From: Pyrrhosoma nymphula
Taxonomy: Eukaryota; Arthropoda; Insecta; Odonata; Coenagrionidae
Direction of reading: 5' to 3'
DNA length: 64,000 nt
NCBI GenBank assembly: GCA_963573305.1
Contig: OY754338.1
Location: 20,086,192-20,150,191, forward strand
Position numbers and translations under genes: made by a program. The notes under the pieces are model-generated. The model was not told the DNA's origin. It was given only the letters and a program-made list of their open reading frames with translations, and ran no database searches. Positions 10,773 to 22,500 of this stretch are shown piece after piece; the first letter of the stretch is position 1, and each line of letters begins with the position of its first letter.

Positions 10773-11850
10773 ACGTTGCTATGGTGGTGCCAAATGAATT
10801 CTGTTGTTTGTCGTCCTGTTGGTTTTATGTAGAAATGTTTAGTATATTGCGTTGGTCCATGGTGAAATTGCCACTACCAGTTCAGGCATTTGAACCAGGG
10901 TGGTTATTTTGTAATCTCACCTTTTTAATGACTCTATGCGGGAAGGAGGGAGTTCCGTTTCGCTCTCTAAATCATCGACTCACGATCGGCCAAGGTCCGA
11001 TGATGGCTCCATTTCATGTTACTTACGGCAGGTGAGATGGAACTAATGAAATGCGGAGCCAAATGAAACGTATCAAGAGTCGAAAGATACGGATCAAGAG
11101 TTGAAAGAGTGGATGAATCAAATAAATAGACCGGCAGTTCACCACTTGAGAGCCGAAGATGGTCACGCCACCTGGGTGGCAGACTTGAACTACAAAAAAT
11201 GACGTAATTTTCCCCATTTTATGACGTTTTCTCACTTAATTGAGATTACAAAATAACCCCTCAGTAACCCCATCGCCGTAGGGGTCACGCTCAATTGCTG
11301 TGCAATACCAGCCACGGGTGGGTTTCTTGGTTGAGGATCCCAAGCCTGCAATTTGGTTTCTTCGACAAGGTTCCAAATCCTTGTGTGGGTATCTGTCTGG
11401 TTCCAAAGCCAAAGGTTAGGCAGCTTATCCTAGGTTCCCAAGCCGAAGCTCGTATGTTTTTTTTGATACTTAGGTAAGGAGACTATACTAGAGATTTGGG
11501 TTAAGTCGTGGCCGTGTGGCCGTTCTGTAGTGTGTGACTTCGAGTTTTTATAATTGTGAGTGATGCTATGTATTCATTTCTTGGATCCTTCAAATTTCAT
11601 CTTAATGAATCCGTTATTCCACTAGAGGTGCTTCTAGAATAGTGACAGCTGTTACTGGTATAGACCAACTCTTTGGGGGCGTAGTTAATAATTGAAATTT
11701 CGTCGATTTATCCGTTTTTTAAATTTTTGTTTTCATATCTTCGATAAAAAAATATTTTAAGCGCCTATTTTAAGTGCCTATTTTGAAATTTTTAGTGCCT
11801 ATTTAGGCTGCCTATTTCTTCATTTTTAGTGCCTAAATGTCCTCAGCTTA

Positions 11851-11858
11851 CTAATAAT
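11851..11858. repeat. Target site duplication, right (CTAATAAT)
   Basis: Exact partner of 9301-9308. The interrupted LINE sequence resumes here. Confidence 0.9.
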
Positions 11859-12109
11859 ATAGGTCCATTTTTTCTCTCTTCGGACTCATTCATCAATCTC
11901 GCTATGTGTCATTTTCCCATGAATAAATAATACCTCTCCCATTTACCTCCATTCCTACCTACGCTTTATTTGTATTTTTTATTATTTTCACCACATACTA
12001 ATTGTTTTCATTGATTGTTGTTGTTTTTATTTACAGTCTGTTACTGTGCCACTTTAAATTGGCATAAATGCTGTATGTAAGCTATTTAAATAAATAAATA
12101 TTACAACGA

Positions 12110-14140
12110 ACTTTTCAAATTCTTTGAGATTGTACCTCCACTATCCGTATGCCACTTTCAGTTGAAGGCAAGACTTTGAAAATAAATTATGCAAGCTTTT
12201 AATAATGATCTCTATCTATCTTGATTTGTACGTTGGCCATCGAGTGAACCCATTTCACGATTAAAAGGTATTTCTGTCGTTTCTAGGCACTATTTCCGTC
12301 TACTTTTGATGACAGATCACTTCAACAAGGTGTATTTCCGGTACTGTTTACTAGATTCAGGGGTTTACTATATTCAGAAGGAAATGTATTGTCACAAAAA
12401 ACAAGCAAATGGAACGCAAAAGATACTTCATCATAATTTGACCCCGTGTCATGTGTCATTCACGGAAATCAATGAAAATTTTCTTTAAGATTCACTCTAA
12501 ATTGCTCTTAGTCAGGATCTGATCAGGAAACTAAATAGCACAGTGAATAATGTTATGCCTATACCACAGTCTTAATACGAGGTATTTATTTAAGCCGAGT
12601 ACTCAGAGCAAAAATAAAGGTATGGGTAAAGAGTAAGATAGGCCACTTAATAATAAATAATCTAGCATTCGAACAGTATGAGAGAAATATTCTTAATTCT
12701 GTTGACCAATTTTGTGGAAGTTAATTAGATAAATATTAAATCAGACAAATCGCCGTCTATATTGGCGTTCTGCTCATTTATTGTTATTCAGTGGTTATGC
12801 TCATTTATTAATGAAACAGCGTACACTTCCAGACATTAACCCTAATGATCACCCCTGAGGACCATCTTTTTATTAAATAACCAATTCTTCGTGAGCAAAA
12901 GATAACAAAATTATATTCCGCGCGTTTGGGTAAAGCTGCAGCGTGGCAATAAAAGTAGCACTAGGCAATAAAAGTAGCATTGAACATAAAGATTGTGACA
13001 TTGCACTAGGTAGGACAATAGTGGAACCTGCTCAAGACGCGAAAGGCTAAGTGCAAATTTAATACTAAAATGATGATTCGGACCACCTTAGTTTTCGAAT
13101 GACGTGAAAGACATTGTTACCCCATGCTCACTTTTTTGGAACTTACTGCTGTGACATAAAATATAGATTCACTGATTAAAGTGTAAGTACAGATAGTGAT
13201 CATAATTCCTTGAAATCAAAATGGATGGATGGAAGGACAAAAGAGAGTAAAGACGCACTATTCGTCCTTATTCTCTTTTGCTCTTCGATCTACGATAGTG
13301 GCTTGCCAAACATTCCTACAGCGTGTTTAGCTGTACTCAGAAGTATAAGAAAATCAATGAGACACACGTCAGACGGACAAATTACGAAAGAGTTGGGGCT
13401 GATCTTAAGCATTTATAACTCCTACGAAGAACGTGTCACGTAAAAATTCAAATTTATTGGAACCGCTGAGCAGTAGGCTTGTCTAAAAACCGATGCGTAT
13501 GTGCTTTTTTGACGCTAGTGCTTAGGAAATGCTTAGGGGGGTGAGCAAAAGAAATACATGCTTCGATGCGTCCTAATTCGATTGATCATTATATTGTCAT
13601 CATCGTTCATAAACGGTAACATTAGAGAAGACAATAATCAATCAGAAGACAGTTTTCACCTCGGAATCACCGAAAAATTGACAATAATAACGATTTAGGA
13701 AAAGACGCGGAGAATAGGACCAATCAGGTGACGCCAAACCTTCAGACGCAGCTATCCAAAGCGGCTGATTTCCAGTTATAAAAACAGTAGAGTAGGCTGT
13801 CGAAATATAAGCCATTAAACTAATAACCCGTATTGAAACCCAACAGTCCTTCACCGGCCAAATAAATGTGCTCTGGGGAGTTGCTAGTATAAGTATTTTT
13901 ACGCCTAATATACGAATCTTTCATCACATTTTAATGGTTAATAAATGGAAATAATAAACGGGTTAACAATGCGTGTTCGTCGAAGAGAGATGATGAGATG
14001 AATAACAAAGAGAGAAAAAGTGAAATGAGAGGAGAGATAACAAGGAAAGTAAATCATCATTAAACCCCATAAGGGAGAAAAGGAGTTTCTCTCAGAGGAA
14101 GATAAGGTGGATGCGAGGAATTCCTTTGGTTTTTAATGTG
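12110..14140. other. AT-rich spacer, nothing coding recognised
   Basis: Only a 19-base tandem duplication (12945-12979) stands out. Open frames at 12306 and 13210 show no domain. Confidence 0.5.
12945..12979 (+). repeat. Short tandem repeat, 2 units of 19 bp
   Basis: GGCAATAAAAGTAGCA is repeated exactly at 12945 and 12964. Confidence 0.85.
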
Positions 14141-14600
14141 CTTCACCACGAGGAGGAGGAACGGTGGGGATGAATGGTGGGGGGTTGGGCCGGTAAGGTA
14201 CGGGTGGTGGTAATGGGGTGGGTTGCAAGGGAAATGGCGTGGGGGTTGGAAGTTTCAGTTTGGCGGTTTAGTAGTTCAACCCCCGGAGGGGAAACTCCAT
14301 TTTGGGTTTTGCGGAAGTTCGCGAGCATTCCACACAGAGAGGATGACGCGGCCGGAAGAGAGGGAGAGTCTTGGATGGCGCAAGGAGGTGGGTTGGAGAG
14401 GAGCCTCGCAAGGGAGGCATCGCCACGGTTACTCACACCGACCTCCCCCGACCGTTTGTGACCGCTGGGAATACGAGAGGGGCGCTGGGGATGGGTGGAG
14501 CGAATGCCGGAGGGGTGTCGATGAGGTGCATGGGTTGTACGGTGCGGGGAAGGAATTAGGAAGGAAGGGTGGGATATGCACATGTTTCATTCGAGACAGT
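14140..14600. other. GC-rich, G/A-skewed block
   Basis: Purine-rich on the plus strand, with overlapping long open frames on both strands (up to 146 codons, minus). No domain is recognised. The frames look like a result of base composition. Confidence 0.4.
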
Positions 14601-14711
14601 ACAAAATAGGCGATCCCACATTTACCCCACGCAATGTTATTGCAGAAATCATTGCTCACGTGACGTAATATAGAGTTTTAAGTATTACTCAAATGAGATT
14701 TTACACATATG

Positions 14712-14835
14712 TTCCGATATACACCGAATATGGCGAAATTCGTCATGAAAAAATCATTTGACTTGACTGGAGTTCGAATCTCTCAATTGCCAGTCAGGTG
14801 TGTTAGCCAACATCACCACCAAGCCATCTTGAGTT
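14712..14835 (-). mobile_element. tRNA-derived SINE, family 2, minus copy
   Basis: On the minus strand a tRNA-like head, GGCTTGGTGGTGATGTTGG, leads to a B-box-like GAGATTCGAACTCC. Then follows the body AGTCAAGTCAAATGATTTT...TCATGACGA and a GGTGTATA end. The same body occurs in opposite orientation at 15046-15165 and, diverged, at 39245-39322. Confidence 0.65.
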
Positions 14836-15045
14836 CAGAACGAATTTCAGCGGAGGTTTATCCGAACGGGGAACCCCTAACGGGGGTCTGTTCTCGTCCC
14901 TAGTCTACATTGTAACACAAGAGACGTTGTTGTGCATGATATGCCACGGTCGCGGAAAATAAATTCAAAATTGTCGCTTTAGAACAACGAGCTTTCGACA
15001 ATTATCCAATCATTTCGATTGCACAAACCACGCAGAAAGTCGTCC

Positions 15046-15165
15046 TCATGGCTTGCAACATGCTATCACATCTGACCGGTAATTGGTAGCTCCGGGTTTG
15101 AGTCCCGGTCAAGTCAAATGATTTTTTTCATGACGATTTTTACCATCTTCGGTGCATACCTTTAA
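15046..15165 (+). mobile_element. tRNA-derived SINE, family 2, plus copy
   Basis: Head with B-box-like CCGGGTTTGAGTCCCGG (15092-15108), then body GTCAAGTCAAATGA, TCATGACGATTTTTACCATC and TTCGGTGCATA. It forms an inverted pair with 14712-14835, about 210 bases apart. Confidence 0.65.
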
Positions 15166-15169
15166 ATCA

Positions 15170-16018
15170 TTTGTGCAATCAAATGACTGGAAAACTGACA
15201 TGTGTTCCGTTTCTGAGCGAATGAAGTTGACTTAAAAGGAAGGTATAATAGTTTTAGCTGAGTTATTTGAGCTGACATCAACGAGGAATTTTGTTGTATT
15301 TGAGGTTCTTAGGTTCTAGGCAAAGAAATTGAGTTGACTGCTACGGTGTTTTATATTTTTTACAATGCTAAATTTACTGTTTACCTATTTTTGTACGGAG
15401 TATAATATGTGATGTGTTCACTCTTTCTGCGCTAACAAATCAGATAGATAATGCGTTAATATTTTTTTGTACAAGCTTCCGAACATTTTACTTTACTGAC
15501 GAAGAACGGGCAAAGGTACTGTTACCAGATTGTCATCTACTGGGGTGCTGAATTTCACTCCTCTTTGCAGTAAATCGAAAGAGTGAAATAAAAGTCACCA
15601 TAGCTATTTTTGTATATATTTCATTGAAGACAGCGCAAAAAATGAGGCATTCCTATATCTACCTTCAACAATAAAATGGAAAGAGGTATTCATCACTTGG
15701 CCAAATTTTAATTAGCAAATATTGAAATAGTATTTTGGTGTAAGTACATACTTCAAATCGCGATCAGTTTATATATCAGTTAAATAACTAAACAATTATT
15801 AGTTTGGAAAATATTACTTAAAATTTATACATTTCAAAGTGATTTGGTGATAAAATTACACTTTCGTCACAGAAAAACTACACTCATTGATGTGAGAAAA
15901 AATTGTTCATCAGCTGTAACTGCCCAGTGACGGAAGATTAGTTTTTGCCGGATAACGTGCGAGAATAACTACCTAATAAATAAAAAATATTTTTTTTAGT
16001 CATAAAATTTTTTAATGA
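15170..16018. other. AT-rich spacer, nothing recognised
   Basis: No supported feature. Confidence 0.5.
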
Positions 16019-16062
16019 ATCGGTTTGGTGTAGTAGTTAGAGTACTAATGTTCAATTCCATA
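16019..16062 (+). repeat. tRNA-like A-box fragment (possible SINE head)
   Basis: GGTGTAGTAGTTAGAGTACT matches the D-arm/A-box layout of tRNA-derived SINEs. No B box follows, so this is a fragment at best. Confidence 0.3.
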
Positions 16063-16728
16063 TACATACTTAGTACTTAATACTTTAAGTTACATTTTTC
16101 CAAATTCAAAGAATGTATAACATATCATTGCTAATTTTATTTATGGAATGAGATTCCCCTTATAGTGCTTAGTTTCGGAAAATGTGAGTGTTTTGTCTTC
16201 AGCCGATAACCCTCCACCCAAGAACATTAATTTCGAAAATGATTGCCATTTAATTATAAATATACTTATATTAACCTTAGAAAATGAGACAGAGCTTGAG
16301 GAATATTATTTTAACTATGGCGTTCTATCATTAGAAAGAATGTAAAATTAAATATTACCCTTAGTTTAAATCACCTTCTTTTAAATTATGGAAAAATCAA
16401 TAGCATAATAATGACCTGTTCAAAAAATAAAATTTCCTATATTTAAAGGAATGCTAGAGGCCAAAAAAGGGAATTTTAATCGGAAAAAGGTCAAGATGAC
16501 GTGGGAAACGAGTTTAATGAAACTTCACAAAATTAATTAAGAAAGTACGCAATGTTGAGATGAAAAAATAAACCAAAAAGCCCTAAAATCTAAAAAAAAG
16601 AAGCAAAACCCTTTGTTTTCAAATTAAGATGATTCCTCAATACTTACCAGCTTTACTTGCTAGTGGAACCATTGAATAATGAATGCATGAATTAACTATA
16701 TAAGTTCCTCAAGTGAATTTATTGATAC
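16063..16728. other. AT-rich spacer, nothing recognised
   Basis: No supported feature. Confidence 0.5.
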
Positions 16729-16732
16729 GACC

Positions 16733-16760
16733 AGGTTTTGCCAGTAACGGCATCTTCAGG
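16733..16760 (-). other. Hammerhead-like motif, site 2
   Basis: Minus strand: CTGAAGA (16753-16759) fits CUGANGA exactly. TGCC...GGCA can form stem II, then AAAACC stands in place of GAAAC. The downstream pairing is weak. Confidence 0.35.
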
Positions 16761-16794
16761 TATACAGTCATACCGGTATACACACAGGGCTGTT

Positions 16795-16826
16795 TCCTGA
16801 AAATGCCGTAACTGGCGAAACCTGGT
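16795..16826 (+). other. Hammerhead-like motif, site 3
   Basis: Plus strand: CTGAAAA, GCC...GGC, GAAAC, then CTGGTT. ACC/GGT could form a minimal stem III followed by TT. The first box has A in place of G at its sixth base. Flanks do not form a clear stem I. Confidence 0.4.
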
Positions 16827-16974
16827 TGCATGAATACAAATATTTGTGGAGCCTGCAAAGTTATTTTATTTGTTCATTAAACTGATTCCGTTTACAGTTA
16901 TTGAGCATGTTCGTCGTTTGGTTAAGGCCGCGTAGGAATTGCAGGACAGATAATCTACTGCCTTCCTTCTTTGT

Positions 16975-17640
16975 TTGCACTCTGGCTGCTATCTCAATTC
17001 AGAGGGGAGGGAAAGGAGTAACACAACTGCTACAGGGGAGCGGGATTCTCTTGTGGGAGGGATAGACAGGCACTTCCCCGAAAAGGGAGTTTGGGCAAAC
17101 GATGTTTCGAGCATCTTGCCATCCAAAAGAAGGACCGGGAGAAGGAATTGCGAGCGGTGAGCCAGCACAGCGACAAGGTCCCTGGGAAAATCGCACTCGA
17201 GTGGCGTAGGAAACAAGTGAAGGAGAGGAGGATTAGCGAAAGGGAAGAGGAGAAGAAGAGTGGGAGGAGAGGGAGGGAGAGGTGAGAGGATGGGACATGG
17301 AGAGGCAGCGAGGGTGCGCTGTAGGGTTTGAGAGCTTAGTGGAAGGGGATAATGGATGCTGCCATAGTGATAGGAAGTTAGACGGAGTGGGTGTTTGAGT
17401 GGTGATATCCAGTAAAAGATGGCTGTTAGGGTATTTGGAGATGGTGCCGAGTGGTGCTGGGGGAAGAGGAGGGTGTAGTGGATCGGGGATGTGTTTAACG
17501 TTGGCATTGAAGAGCGTTTCGTTTGGAGAGCCAGGGAGGGCTTTGAGTGGGTTGAGGGATGCTCAGGGGTACGCCTCCCGTCCACTGTGCACTCCACGTG
17601 TCCAGGAATACTTTGTTCCCGGGGTGGCACTTTGGCGGCG
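16975..17640. other. GC-rich, purine-skewed block
   Basis: Strongly G/A-rich on the plus strand, giving a 213-codon open frame on the minus strand (16989-17630) that is Pro/Ser/Leu-rich. I see no domain and consider that frame compositional. Confidence 0.4.
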
Positions 17641-17699
17641 TAATAGCCATGCCTGGAAATATTTATCGTCGTGCATAACTAAAGATTGATTTATTGGCC

Positions 17700-19355
17700 A
17701 TTATGGCGCTGAAACAATATCTAATATCCTTGGAGCAATTTAGCCATCCATTTAGAAATATATGACGTTATCATTGAGAGCACATTAAGAGTTTTTGTTA
17801 ATTGGCTAAGCTAAGAAATTGAGACACCATTGATTGCATATATTATGCAAATAATAATCTTGCCGAGACTTGAGCCACGTTTCCACACCTAAATAACTTC
17901 TCATACCAATTCTCTACTCTTATAATGGCTTCTCATACCATTCAGTGTATAAAATTACAGTTTATTAATTGAAAGTTATATTTTGACGTTATACGTCTCA
18001 TGAATTGGTGCAGATGAGGGCTACTTATGGCTGGCGGCAATGCAACAACATTAGGTATCGCGAAAGCTGTAAAGCTGTAGGCTTAATTGGATTTTTAAAA
18101 TTTGATCGCAAAAATGTGTCTGTAAAATCACGTCACCGGCAGCGTGCAAAATCTTTCGAGTAGTTCACAACTGGGATAAACTAAAAAAAATTGATTATTC
18201 TAATGGATTTGGATAAACACGAAGGAGTTAATATTAAGAAAGTTGAGTGATTTAGCTAATATTCCGTGTACCTAAAGATGGTGATTTTTAAAATCAATAA
18301 ATTAATGATTTTTTCCTTATGAATTCTGAGTTTTAGCACTTTTGAACATTCCAAATTTATGAATGCAATTTTTTGCCCAAAATATTAAAACTTTCAAGTA
18401 TAAATACAAATAATGTTCAAAAATAAATACATTTGTCAAAAAAAATCAAAGCATTTAGCATATCATTTACTATAACTAAATAACTGCAGATGCTAAACCT
18501 TTAGAAAAATCTTTAACTATGAAACCTAATTCAAATTAGGTTCGTTAATTATTTAATTTGTTACATTATATTGAGAATTATTCCTGGGGGCAATGGTCCA
18601 TGTATCACTCACAATGCTCAATATACACACAATGATTAATATTATTCACATATAAATTATGAATTGGTTCGCATAATGTTTGTGAGTCGAAGTCTCTTCT
18701 TAAACTCCTTATTACATTTTGGGTAAGGATTTAAGTAGCATTATCTTTAAAACGGGAATTTGTAAGTTTAAAATCGTATTATTTAATAAAAAGTTTACTC
18801 TTCGTTTGTCCTAAATGATGTGAAACGTAAAGACGAAAATGTCGTAAAAAACTCGTTAGCTAGGATGTAAGTAGGTACTTAATTTTTTTCTCACTCAGTT
18901 TCAGCAAGCTTTGCATTAAATGCTGTTATTTAATAGACTCTCGATCTTTCATAGCGGAGCATACGAAGATTGGCTTCTGACGACACCTGTAATTTTGTTT
19001 TGAACATTTCCTTCTCCATATCTCTTTAACAGTTCCACAGAGCAACGCAAACTTGTGAAAGTCAGCTTTATGACGCTTTGACAAATCAGCAAATGATACG
19101 GATTTTACGTGGCCTGCTCACGTAAAAAATATAACGTGTACAGGCAATGAGCATACCTATACTGGTATTTCGTAATCCTTCCTTTGACTTCTTAACTGCC
19201 AAGTTCAATGGTCATATTCATTACCGCGCTACAATTCTGTTCCTGGGTGGGAGCGTTTCCGTAGTTCACGTGAATCCAGATGGAAATATTAAGTATATTA
19301 ACATGGACCTACTATTTAAATTTTCTCCTTTATTTATACAAGAAGGGAAATGTAT
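17700..19355. other. AT-rich spacer, nothing recognised
   Basis: No supported feature. Confidence 0.5.
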
Positions 19356-19410
19356 TAGCCAAGAGTGTAGAGCGCTCGGCTCCTCATCAGAACGCCCGGG
19401 ATCAAATAAG
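19356..19410 (+). mobile_element. tRNA-like SINE head
   Basis: TAGCCAAGAGTGTAGAGCGC (A-box region), then TCGGCT and CGCCCGGGATCAAAT (B-box-like). The spacing matches a tRNA. Pairing is too poor for a functional tRNA, so it is a tRNA-derived SINE head. Confidence 0.55.
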
Positions 19411-19599
19411 TTGCTGCATAATGAGGAATACCGGAAGGATTTATTTATTTCATCCAAAATAGTTATTAATTTCACCTTAAAAATTTGTCATGAGCTTTTG
19501 AGAATTATTTTTTTCGGAACACTAATATTTTCTTTATGGATCACTGGGGCTCCGTGGATTACCGTTTGACGAAAAATAATACATAAAACACCCTGTTGA

Positions 19600-22500
19600 A
19601 CGGAAGTACTCACGACGGTTGTTTAATAATTATCTTCTACAAATTAAAAAATTGGAATCGAGATTCTGTTGTTCTTATAAATGTTCACCATGCATATTCT
19701 TACAGCAGCAATTGGAGAATCATTAACTTTGTCGCTTAGCTCTGGTACATTTACTTTTTAACACATATCGTTGAAACCATAAAGTATAAACGTTAATTTC
19801 TATGAAAATAAAATGCTAACTCTCCGCTACCCTGGGATGCTACCAGGGATAAATGTATCCATTGAATGAAAAATTTTGAGAATAAATTGTATGCAAAAGT
19901 TTGAAAGGGCTACATTTCACGCTAACAAATGCGTCATCATAATTAGACTCAAAAGAGATTGTAAGAGAGAAAAATATCAAAGAAACGTTAGCAGGCTAAT
20001 TTATCTGGAAATACTCGATTGAAGTCCTTAATTAGCATTGATTCACCTTTCTACCTTATGTGAGTTATTTAAACACAGCGAATTAAAAAAAATATTTGAC
20101 TGCAATGAATAATAACTTTTGTATATTGTTTTGAATTTAAAAGCATTCCTAATGCAAAAGTTTACAGCTTTTATTAGCAAATTATTAATTTCTTTGAAAA
20201 ACTCGCGGAGGTTCTAGTAAATCAAATTACCTTAGTAGATACCTTAATGAGCAATTTAATTCCGAAAAAAGCTATATGCAAACGTGTGCATGAGACGCGC
20301 ACGGTTATACAAGCACATGAACACATTATATCAATCTTTATGTATATTGATGAGCTAATGAGCTCATAAAATTTAGACTGCATATATGTCTTTCATTTAC
20401 GGGAAAATTCATGGGTGAAGTCTCAAATACTATCACGGAGGAATAGCCTATTTTATAATCAGGTCGTATAATAACAATAAAAAATAAAGCAATATTTTTT
20501 TAGGTTTACGGATATTTCCATTCATTATTTAGAATTGCCAAAAGCACTTGTACATTTTGAAATGCTATTTCATTTTCATTAATTCCCTCATTAACAGCGC
20601 TTAAACTGTTCAGGCACTTGAATGTACTTACGCTAGCAGCGACTCCCGCCTGTTCTTTACACCAAATGCCTTTGCGTAAATAAGTAACGAGAGAACCTGC
20701 ACTTCAGATCAATTAAATTTTCTCAATACAGCTCTTATATTAGAAACTTATTGTAATGTTTTGCACGAAAAATTTGAGCTACTTCTACTCCTAATCAACA
20801 ATTGAGAGATTCTGTATCACTCTAGTGACTCTTACTATGTACATTGTACATTCCGGGAATTTCCATCCTCCATAGAACGACGTAATGCATTCATGAAGTT
20901 AAATATTATAGATGAATCGTAAAATTCGTCCATATCCCTACGAAAACACCACAGATATCGGCAAACAGTGGAAATTAGATGACAGCTACTATACTTCCAG
21001 CTTACACGCCACACGGAGTCTCACGAACAATCAACTTAGTATGAGGCTGACGTGGTGAATTTAACAATACATGCTAGGTCGAATCTCGACACCTACAGGT
21101 CAAACAATAGCTATTAATATTGAGCGAATCTTAGATGTATAATCTCAAGATATCATTTGATGACCCTCCATTCATTGATTCAAGAAGTACAGTGAGCTAA
21201 CGTGATATATCGGGACAAATTCCCGTTTTCTTTCCAAATTCATAATATCTTTGCATTTTGGGTGTTCAAAAGCATTATTTGACACACGCGTAAAATTAAT
21301 AGGGTATATGGAAGATATAATAGTCCAGGACCATTACTTTCGAGCATACTCTCACCCTGTGAATCAATCTAGCTGATCATCCATCAAATTGTACATCCAA
21401 CATCGGATTTGCAAGAAGTTCACTCAACGCCAACTAGGAGGGACATTAATTTTGAGCTTCTGTTGCCCACCCTATAGCAGTGTAACACTTTTTACTCCAC
21501 TAAGAGGGAGCAGTAATTTCTTATAGGCAAATTATCTCCAAAATGGCTATTGGATGGTCATAGGTACTCAATCATGGGTCCTCTGCATAAAGCGGCACGA
21601 TGTTCCGCTCTACCCGAAAGGTTGACGTAAAAAAAACTCCACATAAAAAAGTATCTATTGGTCCTTCTCTCCTTACAGTCTCCGATTTCCTTCATGAGTA
21701 CATAGTTCCAATTTTATGGAAAGGGCACATCTCGCCCATTCAACCCTTTCACTTTCACCAGCATTCCGCTGAAAGGCCTTTATTGTGAAATATGCTCTAG
21801 TAGACTCCCCAGATGGGGTAAAAAACGCGATATTGCTCTTGGCGCAGTTCCCAAGAAGGGAGTAAAACGATGATATTCCTCAGCAAGTAATCGCTTTGTA
21901 TTTGCTTTATATCGCAAACGAGAATTTCATGGGCAGAGTATGCGCGCACTAGAACATAAGACGGAGGATTGTGAAAAAAATGAAAAACCACATGTTGAGG
22001 ATATATTACGCTTGGATGGGAGTGTACATTTTTCTGCCGAAGGAATTTCAGTTTCATTTTAAGGTTTATTGAAACCAACTGTTAGATCCTTATGGTCACA
22101 ATACATTCTTGTCATTCTATGTCATCACAGTTAACCGTTGTTGGAAGTAATTTCAGATGGACAAAAGAACACTTAGGAGCCGTGTTTTAATTTCAACACC
22201 TCATTATCATAAACTTCTCCGTTCATCACCACGGAAAAATATGCACGTGCTTTCTTGATTTTCAAAATCCCGATCTTATTCCTATACTTAAAAATACCAT
22301 TACTCCTTTAATTACCCCAATTCTTCATACTCCATTGTATATTGATATATCTTTCCACCACTAAATATCCTTCAACTACTTCCTGTCTGCACTTTCAATA
22401 TCCTGCACCTCTTCTCTGGGGTCTGACACCTTACCACTTTAAAAGTGACTCTTTGAATATAACTACTCATTGCTTTCCGTAAATTGGTTTTAATGCATAT

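Larger units (their letters stand above)
9309..11850. mobile_element. 2542-bp DNA transposon (8-bp TSD, hAT-like), nested in LINE copy 1
   Basis: Ends 9309-9323 and 11836-11850 form a perfect 15-bp TIR beginning TAAGCTGAGGACATT. An exact 8-bp duplication CTAATAAT lies on both sides. Just inside both ends is a subterminal motif, GCCTATTTT or GCCTAAAA, at least four times on the right (11760-11835) and several times on the left (9325-9500). Eight-base duplications are typical of hAT, P and some Merlin elements. Subterminal short repeats fit hAT. I see no transposase: the longest open frame (9852-10175) has no recognisable domain, so the copy is non-autonomous or too decayed. It contains a perfect hairpin at 9741-9783 and a 179-bp duplication at 10414-10772. 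Confidence 0.9.
6205..12110 (+). mobile_element. LINE copy 1 (AP-endonuclease/RT, Jockey/CR1-like), split by a DNA transposon
   Basis: A non-LTR retrotransposon on the plus strand. It has an AP-type endonuclease (6540-7200), a reverse transcriptase (7240-9308) and, after the nested insert at 9309-11850, a 3' end closing in an AAATA-type tail at about 12088-12108. Copy 2 (48221-51348) ends in the same GCTGTATGTRA...AAATAAATAAATA arrangement, which supports this 3' end. No separate ORF1 is seen, so the copy is 5'-truncated or the family lacks one. The clade call rests on general motif resemblance and is tentative. Confidence 0.85.
16729..16827. mobile_element. Foldback element carrying two hammerhead-like motifs
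   Basis: Arms 16729-16760 and 16794-16827 are inverted repeats (ACCAGGTTTYGCCAGT...). Each arm, read outward on its own strand, contains CCTGAARATGCCGT, then a GCC/GGC hairpin, then a GAAAC-like box. The 33-base centre includes a CATACCGGTAT palindrome. No target duplication was identified. Confidence 0.7.

Noticed and set aside
14143..14583. 146-codon minus-strand frame
   Set aside because: Composition-driven frame in a G/A-rich block, with overlapping open frames on the other strand.
16989..17630. 213-codon minus-strand frame, rich in Pro, Ser and Leu
   Set aside because: It lies in a purine-skewed block where stop codons are rare on the minus strand. No domain, no plausible start context, low-complexity composition.
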